From positions 62,001 through 126,000 of the forward strand of contig MU839152.1 in NCBI GenBank assembly GCA_030685235.1: a stretch of 64,000 nucleotides of DNA, read 5' to 3'. The notes beneath the pieces are model-generated. The model did no database searches. It was not told where the DNA came from and saw only the letters and a program-made list of their open reading frames with translations. Of this stretch, positions 48,096-62,589 are shown one piece after another. Origin of the DNA: Copromyces sp. CBS 386.78 (taxonomy: Eukaryota; Ascomycota; Sordariomycetes; Sordariales; Sordariaceae). How positions within the stretch are numbered: the first letter of the stretch is position 1; each line of letters opens with the position of its first letter. Position numbers and translations under genes: made by a program.

Positions 48096-51000
48096 AGGCA
48101 AATCCAGGCCCCCAGCATCTTTGGCCCAGCACGCTCGCTCGGCTGGCCAAAGAGGACAAAAAATTATGGAACCCCTGCTTCCAGTCTGACCTTTTCCTAC
48201 CGCAGAACCTTGTTAGCCAACTTGGCCGGGTTGAGCACCGAACAACAGCACGGCCGCGATCCAAAGGGGGCATAGGGAGAAGCAATATCAACGGTTGTTA
48301 TATAGGAGCTTTGACCAAAACTGTGGATGCATCATCTCATCCTCAGAAGTGGACTGGTGGTTCCAGACGAACCCAAATTTGTATGTACACTGTACTGGCA
48401 TGAAGCGGGTTGGAGACCTGCTCCTGCTCCTGACAAGCTGTTGACGGAGCCGAGGCCAGATGAGGATATGGGGGCCGGCCGTGCTATCATAACGTGAAGC
48501 AGGACCGCGGCAGCCGAAACATCCTTTCTATCTTGCACAGCCTTCCCAGCGGGTCTACGGGCCACTCCGTATCTCAAAGGGGGAGGAAACACAGAGGCCT
48601 GTATGTAATTCGTTTGACACTATCGACGTGAAGAAGGAAGAAAAAAGGACCAGGGCATGGGGATGAATCAGACCATGAAGCACAATTGACCGACCTCGAA
48701 CATAACCGGCCGGATGTGTTGGGCTTTGGTCGCCTTGCGCGATAAGGAGCATCGCGGGTTTCAATCGTCATTTATTATAGTGACATCTTTGACGGTTGCG
48801 TCTTGTCGTGAAGAGGCCCGATTTGTGACTGCTCTGGCACACTGGCTCGCCTGGATGGCGGCCGAGCGAGCTTGTTCTTTTTCGTCCTGCTGTCTCGATT
48901 CCCTCGATTTGTGCGAAGGTGGCCGATAGGTACGGGTAAAATACCCCGATGTGTTCGAATCTCGGCAGAGTAACCTGACAAGGCACTTCGAAGTTTGAAC
49001 GGTCGCGGCCTTCCTCTTGATGGGTGGGCCGATCTGGCAAGGCCTGGGGAAGAAAGGTACTGTCAGTGTACATCCAGCATAGTGCGGTTTTGGCTTGCGG
49101 TTCGGTTCACAGGGAAGTGAAATGCGGAGGTAGGGAAAACGGCGCGCCGCTTGACGACATTCCCGAAAGCGGCGGTAGGGGTAGGGGTGTTCAAGGGCTC
49201 AAGGGGTGATGGGGGCCTGGTAGGGTTGTGCCTGGACCAGGGGGTAAGAGGGGCCGAGGGGGGGTCCGTGATGGAGGCAGGTTGCTTTTGGTCGGCAGGT
49301 ACTGCGAAAGTAGCCCTCCAACGCAAGGACGGCGTTCGACGGGACGAGACGTGCCATCCAGTGCCCATGCCCTGCCGGTGCAGTTGTGCTTTTTGCTTTT
49401 CGACTTGGTGTGCCTCGCAGCAGCCATCGACACAACACGTCCACGACCCCTGTTTGGGCGCGATGACCATCAACCACCATCACCGCCGCCGTGACGCAGC
49501 CAGGCAGCATTGGCACCCTTCCCGCACATCTTTCTTCATAATCAATTGCCACTGGCCACCAGCCTGACGAACGGGGGTGCGAATGGTGGGCGAGGAGCCG
49601 TACGTTGAGGCGTAGCTCAGATATGTAGTTGTGCAATCTGGCGTTGGTGACACGACGGGAGCTCATCCACATATCGCGACATAATCTGCGCATCTTGGCA
49701 TATCCTCGGCGGGAGTGTGTATAGATATGCAAGTAGTAGTGTTGGCTTTCCGGAGCGTGTGTTGAGCTTGCATTCCTACAGGTCAAGGACATTGGGTTCT
49801 CAGTCGGGTTGGGAATGGCAGACGGCAATAAGAGACCGCCCATCCTGTCCTCTTGGTGCCATTGCAGCTGCCCGAGGGTTAGGTGGTTTTCTGTTAATAG
49901 GTCTGACTGTCAGGTCGTCGCCGTCATCGGCTTATATGTACGTACAACCCCGCCTCGAATCACGCCCTACGCATATCTCAACGTCGAGATAGCTGCCCGG
50001 CGCCCGAGGTCCGAATCGGACGCAGTCATGCCCTCGGGGTTCCATGGCCGCAGCGTTGGGAAGAGATTCCAGGCGTTCAGGCTCATGAGCCCAAAGGTCC
50101 CGTCGGGTTATGACGCCGTCCTCAATGCGAGAGGTCGAGAGGACAGGAGGTGGGGGAGGATTCGACAATCTGACAAGATCTGAGAGGGAAGAAAGGGCAC
50201 TGTCAGGTAGGCACAACATCATGCAAAACTCACCTCAACGTGCCCGATTGAAGTACCCCGGCTCATCAGGCCTCTTGCCCAGTTGGGGAACGAAGCGCCG
50301 TCGCTCGCTCGTAGATGTGCCAATATTCGTGATCATGTCCCGCCCCGACTGAAAATCATTGACAAGGTCGACACCTTGGCTCACGCCACGCGCAGAAGAA
50401 TCAAGCTGCTACCCGCACACAGCAGCTCAGTAAGATTGCGAGTTCAGTGTTTGTACGTAGAGGTAGTCTGGCAGCTTGAACGCTGAAAAATGGTCAAAGG
50501 TTGTTGACAAGGATGGAACTTTACAACACTGGACAGCAACTGATGGCAGTGGCCACTGGAAGGGAAATTTTTTTTTAAAAAAAATTGGCTTGGCTTTTTT
50601 TCCCTATCATTGAGACGGGAAGGAACGAAGCTCAGAACCAAAGCAGGTAGGTACCTCACATACGGCAGTCTTCGACAGTCAGTAGCGATAGATTTAGGGG
50701 AAGGTACGTACCGCAACGGGACCGCTGGTGTTCAATTTTCATCAAACTGGAAGGAACGCACAAGGCATTTCATAGTCGGAATCATCTGATATTTCGGTTT
50801 GTCATGGTGATCTCCATTTGCCCAACTGGCCCCATCTGCTCTCCAGTTTCTCCGCCCAGGTCGATACTGGAGCTTTTCAAGTCTCCATCGACTTTTATGG
50901 ATATCATACTTCGCTGCAGTATTTGAACCAAAATACGGTAGGTACACTACAAGTAGAGAGCTGCGGCGGATAGGAACCCGTGCGGGCCTGCCTTGTTGAA

Positions 51001-54000
51001 AGTAGAGGGGGGTGCAAGAGGGGTAAAAAGATTCTGCGCTACTGCAATATGGGAAAGAACCATTCCCAGTCAATTTCATGCTCTTGCGCCAAGGCCATTG
51101 CGGAAGGCGGGAAGGCGTGCGCTTGCGCAACTCTCATCCACCCACGGCAATCGAAGACGACAAAGACTGGTGGAAGAGGGAGATGAAGCGCATGCAAGCT
51201 TTCGATGGTCGCGTTCAGTTGCAATCCGTGGCTGAAGAGTGAGGATAGGGTTGATACCGGCCGCGACGGGCTACCCGGGGAGCTTGAGAATCTCCGATGT
51301 GCACGCCGATACGTGTACATCACCTCCGCACACAGAGAAACCGACCCCGGCTCCGCGATTCGCAATTCCTTTTTACATGTGAAGTTACCGGTAATTGGTG
51401 GCATCTGATATTGCATTTTCTTTGTTTTCTGCCCATAAGAACTAACCCGTCTCCAGATCAGCAAAACCCTACAAGACAAGACGCAGCTCTGGGTAGACTC
51501 TGTAAATCTCATCAAACTGCCTGCTGTCAGGACCTGTGAGGACCTGCCATGTGAGGGTCAGGTATACGGGATGGAGAGATATAAGTAATGCGCCGATGTG
51601 TGGCCTCTTTGCGATATTGCTCCCCAAAAAAGAAACGAGCTGGCGCGATTCCCGACCCGCCATCACCCCAAATATGGAGATGTCTCGATATCACAACTGA
51701 TTCATCACGATCGTACACACAAAGGAAGGCCCGGTTGTCCTGAGCGACGGGCATTGTGGACAACAACCACTCGACCCTCGATTTGCTCGTTTAGACATGA
51801 CAGTGTGGAATAAATACCTTTTTTGAATCCCCGGACAAGGTCAGTCATTCCACTCGCTTTTCCCCACTCACTTTGACAGGACAGGATCTTGATGGCCGCA
51901 AAACCTACTGGCTGCGGCGGCGGGATTTCAATAGTGGTTTCTCATGCATTGCTCTTCCCTTCTCCGCAAGGCCCACCGGTGCTCAGAAAGAGGAAGCTGC
52001 GGAGGCTACTCGGCTCAGGTAGTGCCGTTCCGCAAGAAGCGCAGCAAGCGCGACCAAGGCCCCGTGCTCCCCTCAATTTCACTTCACCCACAATGGAAAG
52101 TCACCGAAGGGGCCAAGTCCATTTTACGCTCACAAACCCGCCCCATGCCGTTTTAGCATCTTACAAGGCAGGCGAGCGCTTCAATTTTCATGACCGCAAG
52201 CGCTTCGTTGAATTGCGAGCCATCTCCGATTTCCGTCTCCATTCTGTTCTCCAGGCCAACCCTACGAGCCCAGCGAGCGAACCTAGCACCACCCGTCACA
52301 CAAAGCCAAGAACTTGTGGAATTGGGAATCATGGTGATCTCAAATCATGTTCTCCAGTGGCCAACGTCCAGCGGATCATTCAGATGCCGCATCGTGGGTT
52401 TAAGTTGTCGGTTGCAGTGGCTTCCGTTGTGTAGCGTCCAATCCAGGCACACTGGCAGGTTAGGGTTGGACCAGGAGACCAGCAGACCGGCGAAGCACTT
52501 TGGCATTCAACGAACCACCGCGATCAACCATCAAAAGCCAGCCTTTGCTTTTTCCAAGTTGCAAACCCCCACATACACCCCCCCCCCACCCCCGACCTCC
52601 CGTCTTGATCACAAGGGTTCATGTTTCGAGGTAACTTTCCCTCAGGCGTTTCTTCACACTAGACCTAGTATTCGCACCTGGCAGGGCCAGACCCCAGAGT
52701 TAAAGCTGCCTGTCACCCAATCAATCCGCAGATATTTTTCACGGTCTTGCGAGAGCTGGTCGTTAACAACATACCGGTGACAGTGGTCGAGCGGGCAAAA
52801 TTGAAAGCAATCGAATCCACCCGCCCGACGAGATACAAGCACCTTGACCTCTGGCCAGACAACCTCAACACCAGGTCAAGCCTCGAGAGACCGGCAGAGA
52901 AACCCGGGTACATATGCTACGCTACGGCACACAACATCTCTGGCAGGTACCACTCTGCCACTGCAGTTGAGGACATGATAGACCATCTGGGCTCGCTGGT
53001 ACTGCGTAGGAAGGCCAGCGCCAGCCAAGAGAAGCCTCCACCACGAGAACCACCAAGAAACGGAGCCTACCTGGCTGGCTAGGTACCGTGAGGGAGCTAC
53101 ACTACTTCCACAGTACACCACTCCCACACCCCACTGGCAGTCTGGCACTGGCCGGTGGCTGCCCGCTCCGCTACCACTGTGGTCTGCAACCGCGCTGCCG
53201 TGCATTGGCGAACGTTACAGTCACGATTACGCTTTGGGCAAAGTCAGGGGACCAGAACTGAAGCTTGCAAGATCTGCCCGGGGACGGATGCTACCTACCT
53301 ATCCGCATCACAACGTCGTTCGAGCCTTTGGACTGGACGGATGCCAATACTGTAGCGCCGCACACCACCCACCTACCGTGAAGGAGGGAGTACGTATCGA
53401 AGAGCATGGCAGCGTCCCACATACGGCCCGGCCCATCAGAAGATGCCATAGCAACGCAGTATACTATGCGGCCAGAACAGCCAAGTCCACTGTATTCTGA
53501 GCAATAAGCCCACAGTTGAAATCCTCTTGATGCCCCAGCTTTCGATGTCCAGAACGGCAGGCTGGGTGATCAATGCGACAAAGCTGCGGTGCCATGTTTG
53601 CCAGCCTCAGTTCCTCGACGGGGTGTCCTTGCGGGATGTCAGCCTGGCAGCCTCGAGGTTTGAGCTGGTTCGGCAACCATCGATGTGTCTGCAAATTCCC
53701 CAGCTACACAAAGGCAACTGATCCGAGTCGCCAGACGCCAGGCAGGGTCTCCGTTTTTACTCGAGAGAGTGACTGTTGACTGACGACTCTCCAGTGTCTC
53801 CGTACACTACGCTACCCAGCAAGAGAGCCCTTGTCTAAAGTCTTGATGCTTTCGACCCTGATATACTCGAGCCAATGGCCTCGCTTGCTTGCTTGACATG
53901 ACTCCATTGCATTTCCATATGTATTTGCAGAGTCCATTTTCTTGGGAGATGCTCTTGCACGTTAACTCCGAATGAAACTTGGATCGAGACAACATTCGCA

Positions 54001-55642
54001 GCAATGGCACCCAGAGGCAAGCCACCACCGCTGCATCACATACATACATCTATCTGACCAAACTACGCAGTGCTCATTGGCATACGCACGGCAAACTCCC
54101 TTGGTTGCCACATGCCGTAGATATGCTTTTTCGGGCATTGTTCGACAGACAATGTAACAACTTGAACGTTATACGTTGTCGGTGACCAAAGAGGTCAATA
54201 TTGAACACCCCTCCATCCAAACCAACTCAAAAGGACAGGCAATTTCACCTTCCTACTAGAAATTAGGAAAGGCACCAACTGAGATTGCGCATCAATATTC
54301 TATGTAAGCTGCAGACCGAGATTGTCCCCATCGGTCTGTATCTCAACACAACCAGTCTAATGCCTATGTGCTGGCTAATATAGCTAGAACCAAACGACAA
54401 CCCCTGATGCGTTCCAAGTTCGTTCTCACACTTTCTCCGCGCGACACACACCGTACGCACCGCAGCAGCCACAGATTGTGTGTGAGAGTGTCGTTTGGTG
54501 TCACCACCCAAAACGCAATGCTCACTACATTCACGTGGAGCTACTATATCCCTCTGACGATTTTGTCACCCGACAACGATGTCACAAACCGCGTTCATGG
54601 GGTCCAGTCCTTGGCAGAGATCGTGCTACCGTTACTCGAAGGAGGCCTACGGGGATATTTACACCATATGATGCCCTACCCATAGAATTGGCTCGGTGTA
54701 ATTTGTCAAGGTATCCAGCTGTCAAATAACGCCCTGCCAGTTACGGCCCTCACACTAACCTCGTCAGTGGCCTATATCACTGACGCCGGTCCCCCTCTCT
54801 TGGCTCCGTGTGGGGTGCCGAAAGGATAGACCACCAAAAATGTCGATGTTCTCGCATGATACCCTTTGCCGCCTGATGGATGGACGAAGGACTCTGGAAG
54901 ATGGAGACGGTCCAGGGTGGTAGAAACCCACTTCGCAGCCAGAAATTCCCCGGGGCCCACTTCCAGGAACCAACGAGGAACCACGCTTTCTCTTCCGTCA
55001 TGTTGTATACAGTATTGTAACTGTACATCATCAAGTCTGACATCGTGATGATAAGCACCCTTATCTTATTCTATGCCTCGCTTGCTGTGTATATCAAATT
55101 CGATTTGATCCAGCCTTACTCCGAACATTACTCGGTCTAACAGGCACCGGCACCTTGGGACAAGCCATATAGCGCATAGGCCACCTTCAAGCTGCCTTTT
55201 TCTGTTCCTAGGCCGAGGGATGCTCTATGGAATCATCGCTACACCATCAGATGCCAGTCAGTGCCATCACCAAAATTCGGCGGTTGGCGGAGATGGTTTG
55301 CTGCAAATCTCTCGGCAAGGATCAATCGACCTAGACCCTTTTCAGCAGCCCTCTCCGAGAAGAAGGCTCCATTCAGATGAAGATCTCTGTCTCCACCGTG
55401 GAACCACGGCTCAATCGAGAAGTCTTTCCTGCCGCTATTTTCCGCTCCCTCGTCGTTGCCAGGGGGTAGAAAATGGGCCATAGCGCAACGACCCTCACTG
55501 TCATCGCTGAATCATCCAAACCGCTATGCAGCACGATAATCTGACGGCATGGCCCTGAGAGGGGTCGTAAAGATGACTTGTAGCGTGGTATTTTGCCCCC
55601 ATATTTGGACTTCGCTCGCCTGAGAGATACTCTTCAAAGTGG

Positions 55643-55712
55643 TGATTAGTTCTATCTCTGGCTTCTTCAACGCAATGTGATTAGTTCTATCTCTGGCTTC
55701 TTCAACGCAATG
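55643..55712. repeat. Perfect 35-bp tandem duplication
   Basis: Two identical head-to-tail copies (55,643-55,677 and 55,678-55,712) of a unit that begins TGATTAGTTC and ends ACGCAATG. No differences are seen between copies, so the duplication is recent or selected. The unit is far below the length needed for RIP. Confidence 0.95.
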
Positions 55713-58700
55713 TCACGCCAGCAACCTTTGGCTCCAGAAAGAAACACAATACCCGACTTCAGTACAGGCAGCATTGGACTGCTTATTTGCAAGTCTTTCA
55801 CAGCAATACATACCAACGGCTGTCGGAGAAGTTTGCGATTAACCAAGCAATTTGACCGGAAATCAAAATATAAGCAGACATATGACGGCGCATCTGCCCA
55901 CCGCCGCGAGATGTCGCAAGTCGGAAACCTCAAGCCCCAACGTTGATAATACCAGCCATCAAGGTTCTTATAGAGGTCCTGTTCAAATACATACCGTATA
56001 GACATCTAACTTGAGGGATTGGCGTCACTCCCGTCGATAGCGTCCGTTTTCTCACCGCGAGGAGATGTAAGCGTCTCTGTTACCACTTTGTCTGTCATCC
56101 TACGACTACCTGCTTGGGCCACATACGATGGGTTCAAACATGCAAATTCCGAATATGTTTCATACAAGGAACCTGAAAGGCTGGGCGTTGATAACCAAAT
56201 CTGCAATTTTATGAGCCAGTCAGCCATCCTAGCCATCCACCACGCTGGTGGGCCAGCAAGCAGAAGCTACACGCTGGATCTGCCAGGCTGACGGACCACA
56301 GCAACCACGGGCAATACAACGTCCTTTCGCTAAATCCAGCATGGCAGGCGCCCAACTAGACATTCGTGGTGCTGTCACACACAGGATTACTCACATGAAA
56401 GATGCATGTTCGCGGCCGGACAGATCATCGGCAGGTTATGGGTTCAGAGACACTCGATCACGTTGAGCTTGATGGTTGGTGTCCCTCCATTTCTACACAA
56501 TGATGTCTTCCCTTGGCTTCTGCAAATCTGCAAAATAAAGGGAAAGCGTTCTGGAAAGCGGAAAGAACATTTCAAGCTACCAAGCTGTATAATGGCCTAC
56601 CGGGCTGATTTTACATCGTTGTTTCGAGGTGTAATGGCCACCTCCACATCAGCCAGCTTCGAGTACTACACATTGCGGTCTGCGTTTCTTAATTTCCGCG
56701 CTTTGCCCTCCGAAACAAATTTCTTCATCTTCTCGAGAGCCGACACTCAAGCAGCTGATTGGGAGATGAGCCGATATTCGGCGGTGCTGTGCTCGCTTGT
56801 CGGAACATCGTCTTTGGAACCCGTCGTCAGGCTTCCACGTGCTTGCCTGTTCTATTGAATTGGCCAGTTAAAACAACAGCATCAGCATTCAACAGAGTCA
56901 GCTCAGCAAGCCAAGCATGGCTAGGCGAGCTTCCTGTCATTCAAGACATTAAACAGACCCATGCAGGTGCTCCATTTGCGGGATGCCACCACATCCCAGC
57001 GAATCTGGGGGCTCGCCGGAGCTAGGAAGTTGACTCCAAAGCGATTCGACTTTAGCCTGGAAGGGCCGATTCAGCGACGTAATACTTTTACCAACCAATG
57101 AGAGTGCGAAGAGAACAGAACAAGGTGTGGCGCCCTCAATTGTTAACTCACCTTCCGCTTTTGACTCCTCAGAATTTGTTCTTGAGTCCATGAGGATATT
57201 CCATGGCATCAACCATCAGGATACGTCAAGTAAGGAAACGAATCGGGGCTCAGCCAACGGCTTCTATTGGGAATGTAAGCTTCCCAGACCAAGTGAGCCT
57301 AGAAGTTGGAGAGAGCAGCTAATATTTCAAATTAGTACGCAAGCCCACGATGTGTCGTTGTCGTCTCCGTTGCCGTTTTTCCGGCGCCTAGCCCTTTCGG
57401 AGGGGTGACGACCCCACTCAAAATGAGCTGAGAGCCTGAGACTGCCTCCTCTTGAGCCCAACACTGTACACTACTGCCTGGGGGTCCGGAACCACATCAT
57501 CTGAGTATGCACAACGATATGGGATCCAAAACATGGGAAAACGACAATTACGGAGCTTCAATGATTGGGCAATGGTTCACGTCAACCGTATCCACTTGTT
57601 GCCTCTTCAAGCATTCATTCGCTTCTTCAATGGCTCTACTCCGGTTTGACATTCTACAGGTTCAGGTTATGGGGTGTTACATACAGTGAGGATAAGGGCC
57701 TTTCTATCCCAACGCCGGCGTTGGGCTCTTGCAGTTGCTACACTTCTGTGTCGTACCGACCAGTGCCGTGGATAACTGCTACCTTTCAGATCTACAACAA
57801 CATGGGATCATCGATCTCGACATTTTCAATTGTAAAAGGACGGGTGCAAGTGCAACGCTGCCTCCTGGCCTCCTACCAACGCCGGCCCTCCGCTTTCTCT
57901 ACACCAGCAAGTGGCTTTGTGGCTGGCTCTCCGGCCCAATACCTAACCCCTCCGCTTCACATTTCCCTTTCCCCAGCTCCCCCAAACCAGCAGCCAAGGC
58001 CTTTACTACGACCATAGTCGGGCCCTTGTCCTTGCTGTGACAGGTTGCTGCAGATATTACATACCTTACTTCTGCGTCGTGAGACGGGCTGTCAGCATGC
58101 TGGTGTTCCTGCTACGACACTGGCTCTTGGGTGGATAGTCATTTCACATGATTCCGTATCACCGTGCGTACGATCCACCTCCGTCCGTCGACCCAGAAGT
58201 TCCGTGATGTTTGGCAAAGCTGTTTGGCCGTTTCCACGAAGAGAAAGGTGCAAGCAGCAGAAGTACAAGGGGCTCATTGTCTTCAACAAAGACCATGTTT
58301 CAACTCTCGGATCTCGGAGCAAAAATCTAGCCAACTTCATGATAGGAGAGAGTAGCTCCATCGACGTCCTGCCTGGCATCATTTCAACTTTGACCATGTT
58401 TCGATCGGTGTTTCTGAACCCATGGCTAATGTCTGACTGCTTGCCGCTTATTAGCCGAGTTCTAGGGGTTCTCTGCGGTCTATTGCGTTTGCCCTTTCTC
58501 GTGTTTCCAGCATCAGCTGTCGAGTATGAAGGGGTCTCTAGGGGCATTACACTGGGCTATAGCGTGATGGGTACGGAGACACACTAGCGTTAGCGCACCA
58601 GCAACCGTTTTCCGATCGCTTCATCCCCGCCAGCAGCAGGGTTCCAGGGCCCTCCCCTGGGTTCTCGAACTGCGCTTGCGGAAAGCAGCTACCGAAATAC

Positions 58701-59681
58701 GACGACCCTAACAGCGCCTGGCGTTTTTCAGCGTTGAAGAGCCAAGCACGGTCATCCCTTCTGGTTGACCTTTCGAACCCCTTCTTTCATATCCATTCGG
58801 ATACCACCTTGCCATTCTCTCCATTCTTATTTCCTTCTGCTTGAAACGGAATCACACCCTCGACGGGGCATGGGCGCGCCCCTCGTTTACAAAGACACTC
58901 GGAAGCCGAAATGGAATGGCCTCACAACCACAGTGTGCGATGAGATACCCTTATGCGCAACAGGGCAAGAGTAAGATTTGAGTTGGTCATATCAGGCAGG
59001 CGCTTAAAAATGGCCTTGTTCCCCATCCTGGCGTGTTCAGGGATCGAGAACACTTTCAGACACAAAGCACACCGGCCTCGGTTCTCTCGGTCGGTCTGTC
59101 GGCTCAACTGCCCTTGACCTGCTCATCTCCAGATGCCTTGATAGGGTACACTATGTAACCACCATCGCCGAGAATCAAACGGAACCAGGCTTGTTAGGGG
59201 GTGTTCTGCCGGTGACAAGCCCCCTTTCTGTCGCATCAAGCCGTTGTGACAGATACTAGCTCAGTGGGGGTGCCGAAGGGTAAATCGTCCGAGCAACCAA
59301 CCTGGAAGTGACAGTGGGAACTCCAAAAAAAGAAAGGCAGGCAGAGAGGGAGACTGGAAACTGGGGGGTCTTCTCTCCGCCGTTCCTGCTTTTAGTCTAA
59401 GTTGCGGTCTGTGGGCATTGATCATTTCCCCTTTCTCTCTTTCGAGGTTTCCTTTAGACTGACTAGTGATGGACCGAGACCCCAGAAACCAGCTCGTTCT
59501 GTACCACACCAGCGTCCCCTTGCTATCGGAGGAAAATGCATGGGGATGGTTACAGGAACCAGAAAGAGAGCAAGTGAGGGTGGGTAGTAGACACACGGAC
59601 TCCAACAAGGACTCGGGCTCTCGGGGAACCTTTACGACTGCAGGCGGCAATACAGGAAAGGCAAGGATGGGCGACAGCTTT

Positions 59682-59700
59682 GGGTGGGAGAGGGGTCGGG
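59682..59700 (+). other. G-quadruplex-type motif
   Basis: Four runs of three or four G lie within 19 bases, separated by loops of one to three bases, followed by further G-rich sequence to about 59,800. It fits the usual G3+N1-7 quadruplex rule on the plus strand. No gene adjoins it. Confidence 0.6.
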
Positions 59701-62589
59701 TCGGAGGGTGGGTGGTGATGGGTTGTATGGGACCATGGGACCATGGGTGGATGGATGGAAGGAGTACATTGCGAAAAGGGGGGAGGCTGAGGGAGAAGGG
59801 CGGTTGCAATACACCACCATAACCCATCGCTTCTGTCTACGAGGTAAGTCTGGGAAGGGACGGAGTATGACTTGTGAGTGGATATGAGGATGTCACACAC
59901 ACTGTAAGGACACTCGTCTCCCAACCCTTCCTCGTCTCTTCCTTTCTCTCGCCTCCTGTCCCATTTCGACATCCAGCCAGCCAGCCCGTTTCAACCATGG
60001 AAGCCTATGGTGAGGGAATGGCAGCGCAAAACATGGCAGCAAGCATTCTAAGGTTGCTTCTGTTCCTCCTTCGTAACGATGGGAGGGAACAGCCCGCAAG
60101 CCACAGCGTTGCGTATGGGTAGGTTAGGTTATCCATACGCACCCGCAATCATACACTAGCTGGGTGTAGAGTGTGCAATTCGGACGGGATGGCACGGTAG
60201 GTGTGCTGTGTCCATGATCCATCTCTACGGCACTAGCACAGCGACAGTCGTGTCGTGTTTGTTTACAAGACAAAACGAAGTGACTGACTGACAGTCTGAG
60301 TTACAACGTGAACGGGCTCAGTTGACTGACTACAGAGGGCCTCGAGGGGTAGTTGTCCCTCGCGGAGATGATATGGGATTAAACAGGTTGTCCGCTACTA
60401 TTACCGACGCGGATTATTGATCACGAAAGTGGAAGTCAGGTACTGATTAACCATCAACTCACAGACGTCCGTTGCGGTAGTTGAAAGCTCCTTCCTTTCT
60501 TAGAAGTCTCTCCTCTCTTGGCGAGTGCCTTAGCTAACTGTTACCTAGGCTCTAGGGTAGTTCCTAGTTCCTATACTATTCACCTGTTGAGCTAACAAAG
60601 GCCGGGAGCAGGACAATCCGTCCAGATCCAGAGTGGTGAGACGAGAATAGAATACCAGGCGGCCACGATAACTACGATAACAACGATGATTACAGGAACG
60701 GTTTCTAGGCATGTCTTTGCTCTTGAAGACGCCCGCACATGATCAAGTGAAAAAAAAAAGGAAGTGATGTAACACCAGAACAACAAACTCGGGTTGATGA
60801 CCCGGGTTATCAAAATGAGCTCCAGCCGACGAGAACGAAGGACCTGTCATTGGGTAGCAAACATCACATAATCCATCCAGAGAAGTAGCAACCCTCTCCA
60901 TGCAGAAATCACAACCATCATGAGCATGCGGCGCGCTTACCTCGGCTTTCTCTGCGTCTTGGTTCTCTTTGCATATTACCCACCACAAAAACCCGAAATT
61001 AAAAAGCATGCGTGGCTTCCCCTTCCCTTCGCTTCACTTTCTCCCTCTCCTTTGGTATGATATGGTATGCCTCGCCTCGCTTCCACATATCCATCCATTG
61101 CATCCTTCCCGAGCCTGCGTGGCGCGCGGAATGCCATACTATCATGTCATGTCATGTATGTCATGTTTGCGTCCAGCTGTACGTCCATCACACTGCTTAT
61201 TTCCTTTCCTTTCGGTAGCCTGGGATGGGGGAAGAGGTCATATATCCTATATGCATGGAAGACGGGAAAAGGACCACAGACAAAGTGTGTAGCGCCCATC
61301 CAAGGAGAGGAAAACACAAGACATTCTATGTATAGAAACTCATATGTAGCCGTCCATCCAACCCAGTTTTTTGCAGGAAGGCTGGCTCGCGGTTGGGGAA
61401 GCGCCCCAAGAAGGGAGGCATCTGAGCCGAACCAAACTAAATCAGACCAAACAAGATCACAGCGTCGCGTTCGCGCTCGATGGGAAATGTGGACGTTGGA
61501 TTCAACGGTGATCTTGACTTACTGCCTTCTTCCACCAACGGATGACCTGCTTGTTGTGTTTGGATCTGTAAAAAGCAGACAAAAAGCGAGCCATGTGACG
61601 ACTCTTTATATTCGAAATAAAAAATAGTGACCAAGAACCTACGTTAAACAGGTGGAAAGGATAGAACACATGGATGCGTGCGGGGGTTTAGTAAAGAGTC
61701 GATAAGTAGAAAACATCATTTCACTTCTTGTGACAAAACAAGATGAAGAAGATTAAGTGGCTGGTTGCTTGAGCTGTAATTCGGTTTTATACATTATTGG
61801 AAAGATTGGTTAAACTTTCCTCAGACTTCCACTGCCGGTGTGTGCTCATCGTTCCGGACAAGATGGATAGAACCGACACTCGGCTGTTTAACATACTGAC
61901 CACGCCAGTGGTGAAGTTGACTGACTATCCTAACAGCATACGGACTGGACGGACATGGTGACACGGATGGAATATACCCTTGAACGTATAGCTAGGTATT
62001 CGTAGAATTAAGACGGAACGCGAAGGGGTGTGCAAGACATTAGGAAGTGTAGGCTGGGTAGGCACGTAGCATCAACCCAGCTCCTTTCGACCTTTGGTTC
62101 GGGATATATTACAACGAGGGAAGTCCTGTGGCTGAACATTGGATAAACAATCGTGGAAAGGTAGAGGTGTACGTAAGCAATTTGAAAGGTTAATGAAAAT
62201 GGAAAGGACCTTGCTCTTGATGACAAAGGAGTTTTCTTCCAAGACCGCCTAATCGTATATATTTGTGAAGTTTCGTGAGGAACTGGAGGTAATGAGGTAC
62301 ATAGTTCTGATGATGGTGATCAGGAATTTGACAAGAACGCTGTGTATGATCTTGATTCGAGGTTTTTGTGAGCTCCCGTTGGGAGTCCATGTATGCAAAG
62401 AAGAGGTAGCTAATAGCTTATTTCCTATCATTCTCCCCAACATGCCGCTGATGAAAGCCAACGAAACACAAACAATGGGGGTTTTTCACCTCCGCTGTAC
62501 AGACTGTGTGTAGTTTATAGCCATATTCATCATCAGTTCATGGCACCTTGTCTCATTTCCATTCTGCCGAACGATGAGTGACTGACTGA

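Larger units (their letters stand above)
46444..62589. other. 16-kb gene-poor interval upstream of vib-1
   Basis: Base composition is ordinary and there is no RIP signature, yet no open frame here carries a recognisable domain. The longest frames (150-186 codons, for example 56,406-56,858, 58,045-58,587 and 61,067-61,627) overlap frames on the other strand and look random. I saw no tRNA or 5S rRNA. Visible structure: a run of 19 C (48,077-48,095), a perfect 35-bp tandem duplication (55,643-55,712), a G-quadruplex-type run (59,682-59,700) and a TCATG tandem (61,143-61,166). The part next to 46,444 must contain the vib-1 promoter and perhaps a long 5' leader. Small multi-exon genes or non-coding RNAs cannot be excluded. 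Confidence 0.55.

Noticed and set aside
48953..48961. GTTCGAATC, a tRNA B-box-like sequence
   Set aside because: The flanking bases do not form a T-arm stem and no A box or acceptor stem fits.
58007..58020. TACGACCATAG, resembling the start of Neurospora 5S rRNA
   Set aside because: The match stops after about 11 bases and the rest of the 5S sequence is absent.
58045..58587. 180-codon open frame
   Set aside because: An equally long frame exists on the opposite strand, there is no recognisable domain, and frames of this length are expected by chance in a window of this size.
59257..59275. TAGCTCAGTGG, a tRNA A-box-like sequence
   Set aside because: There is no complementary D-arm half and no B box at the right distance.
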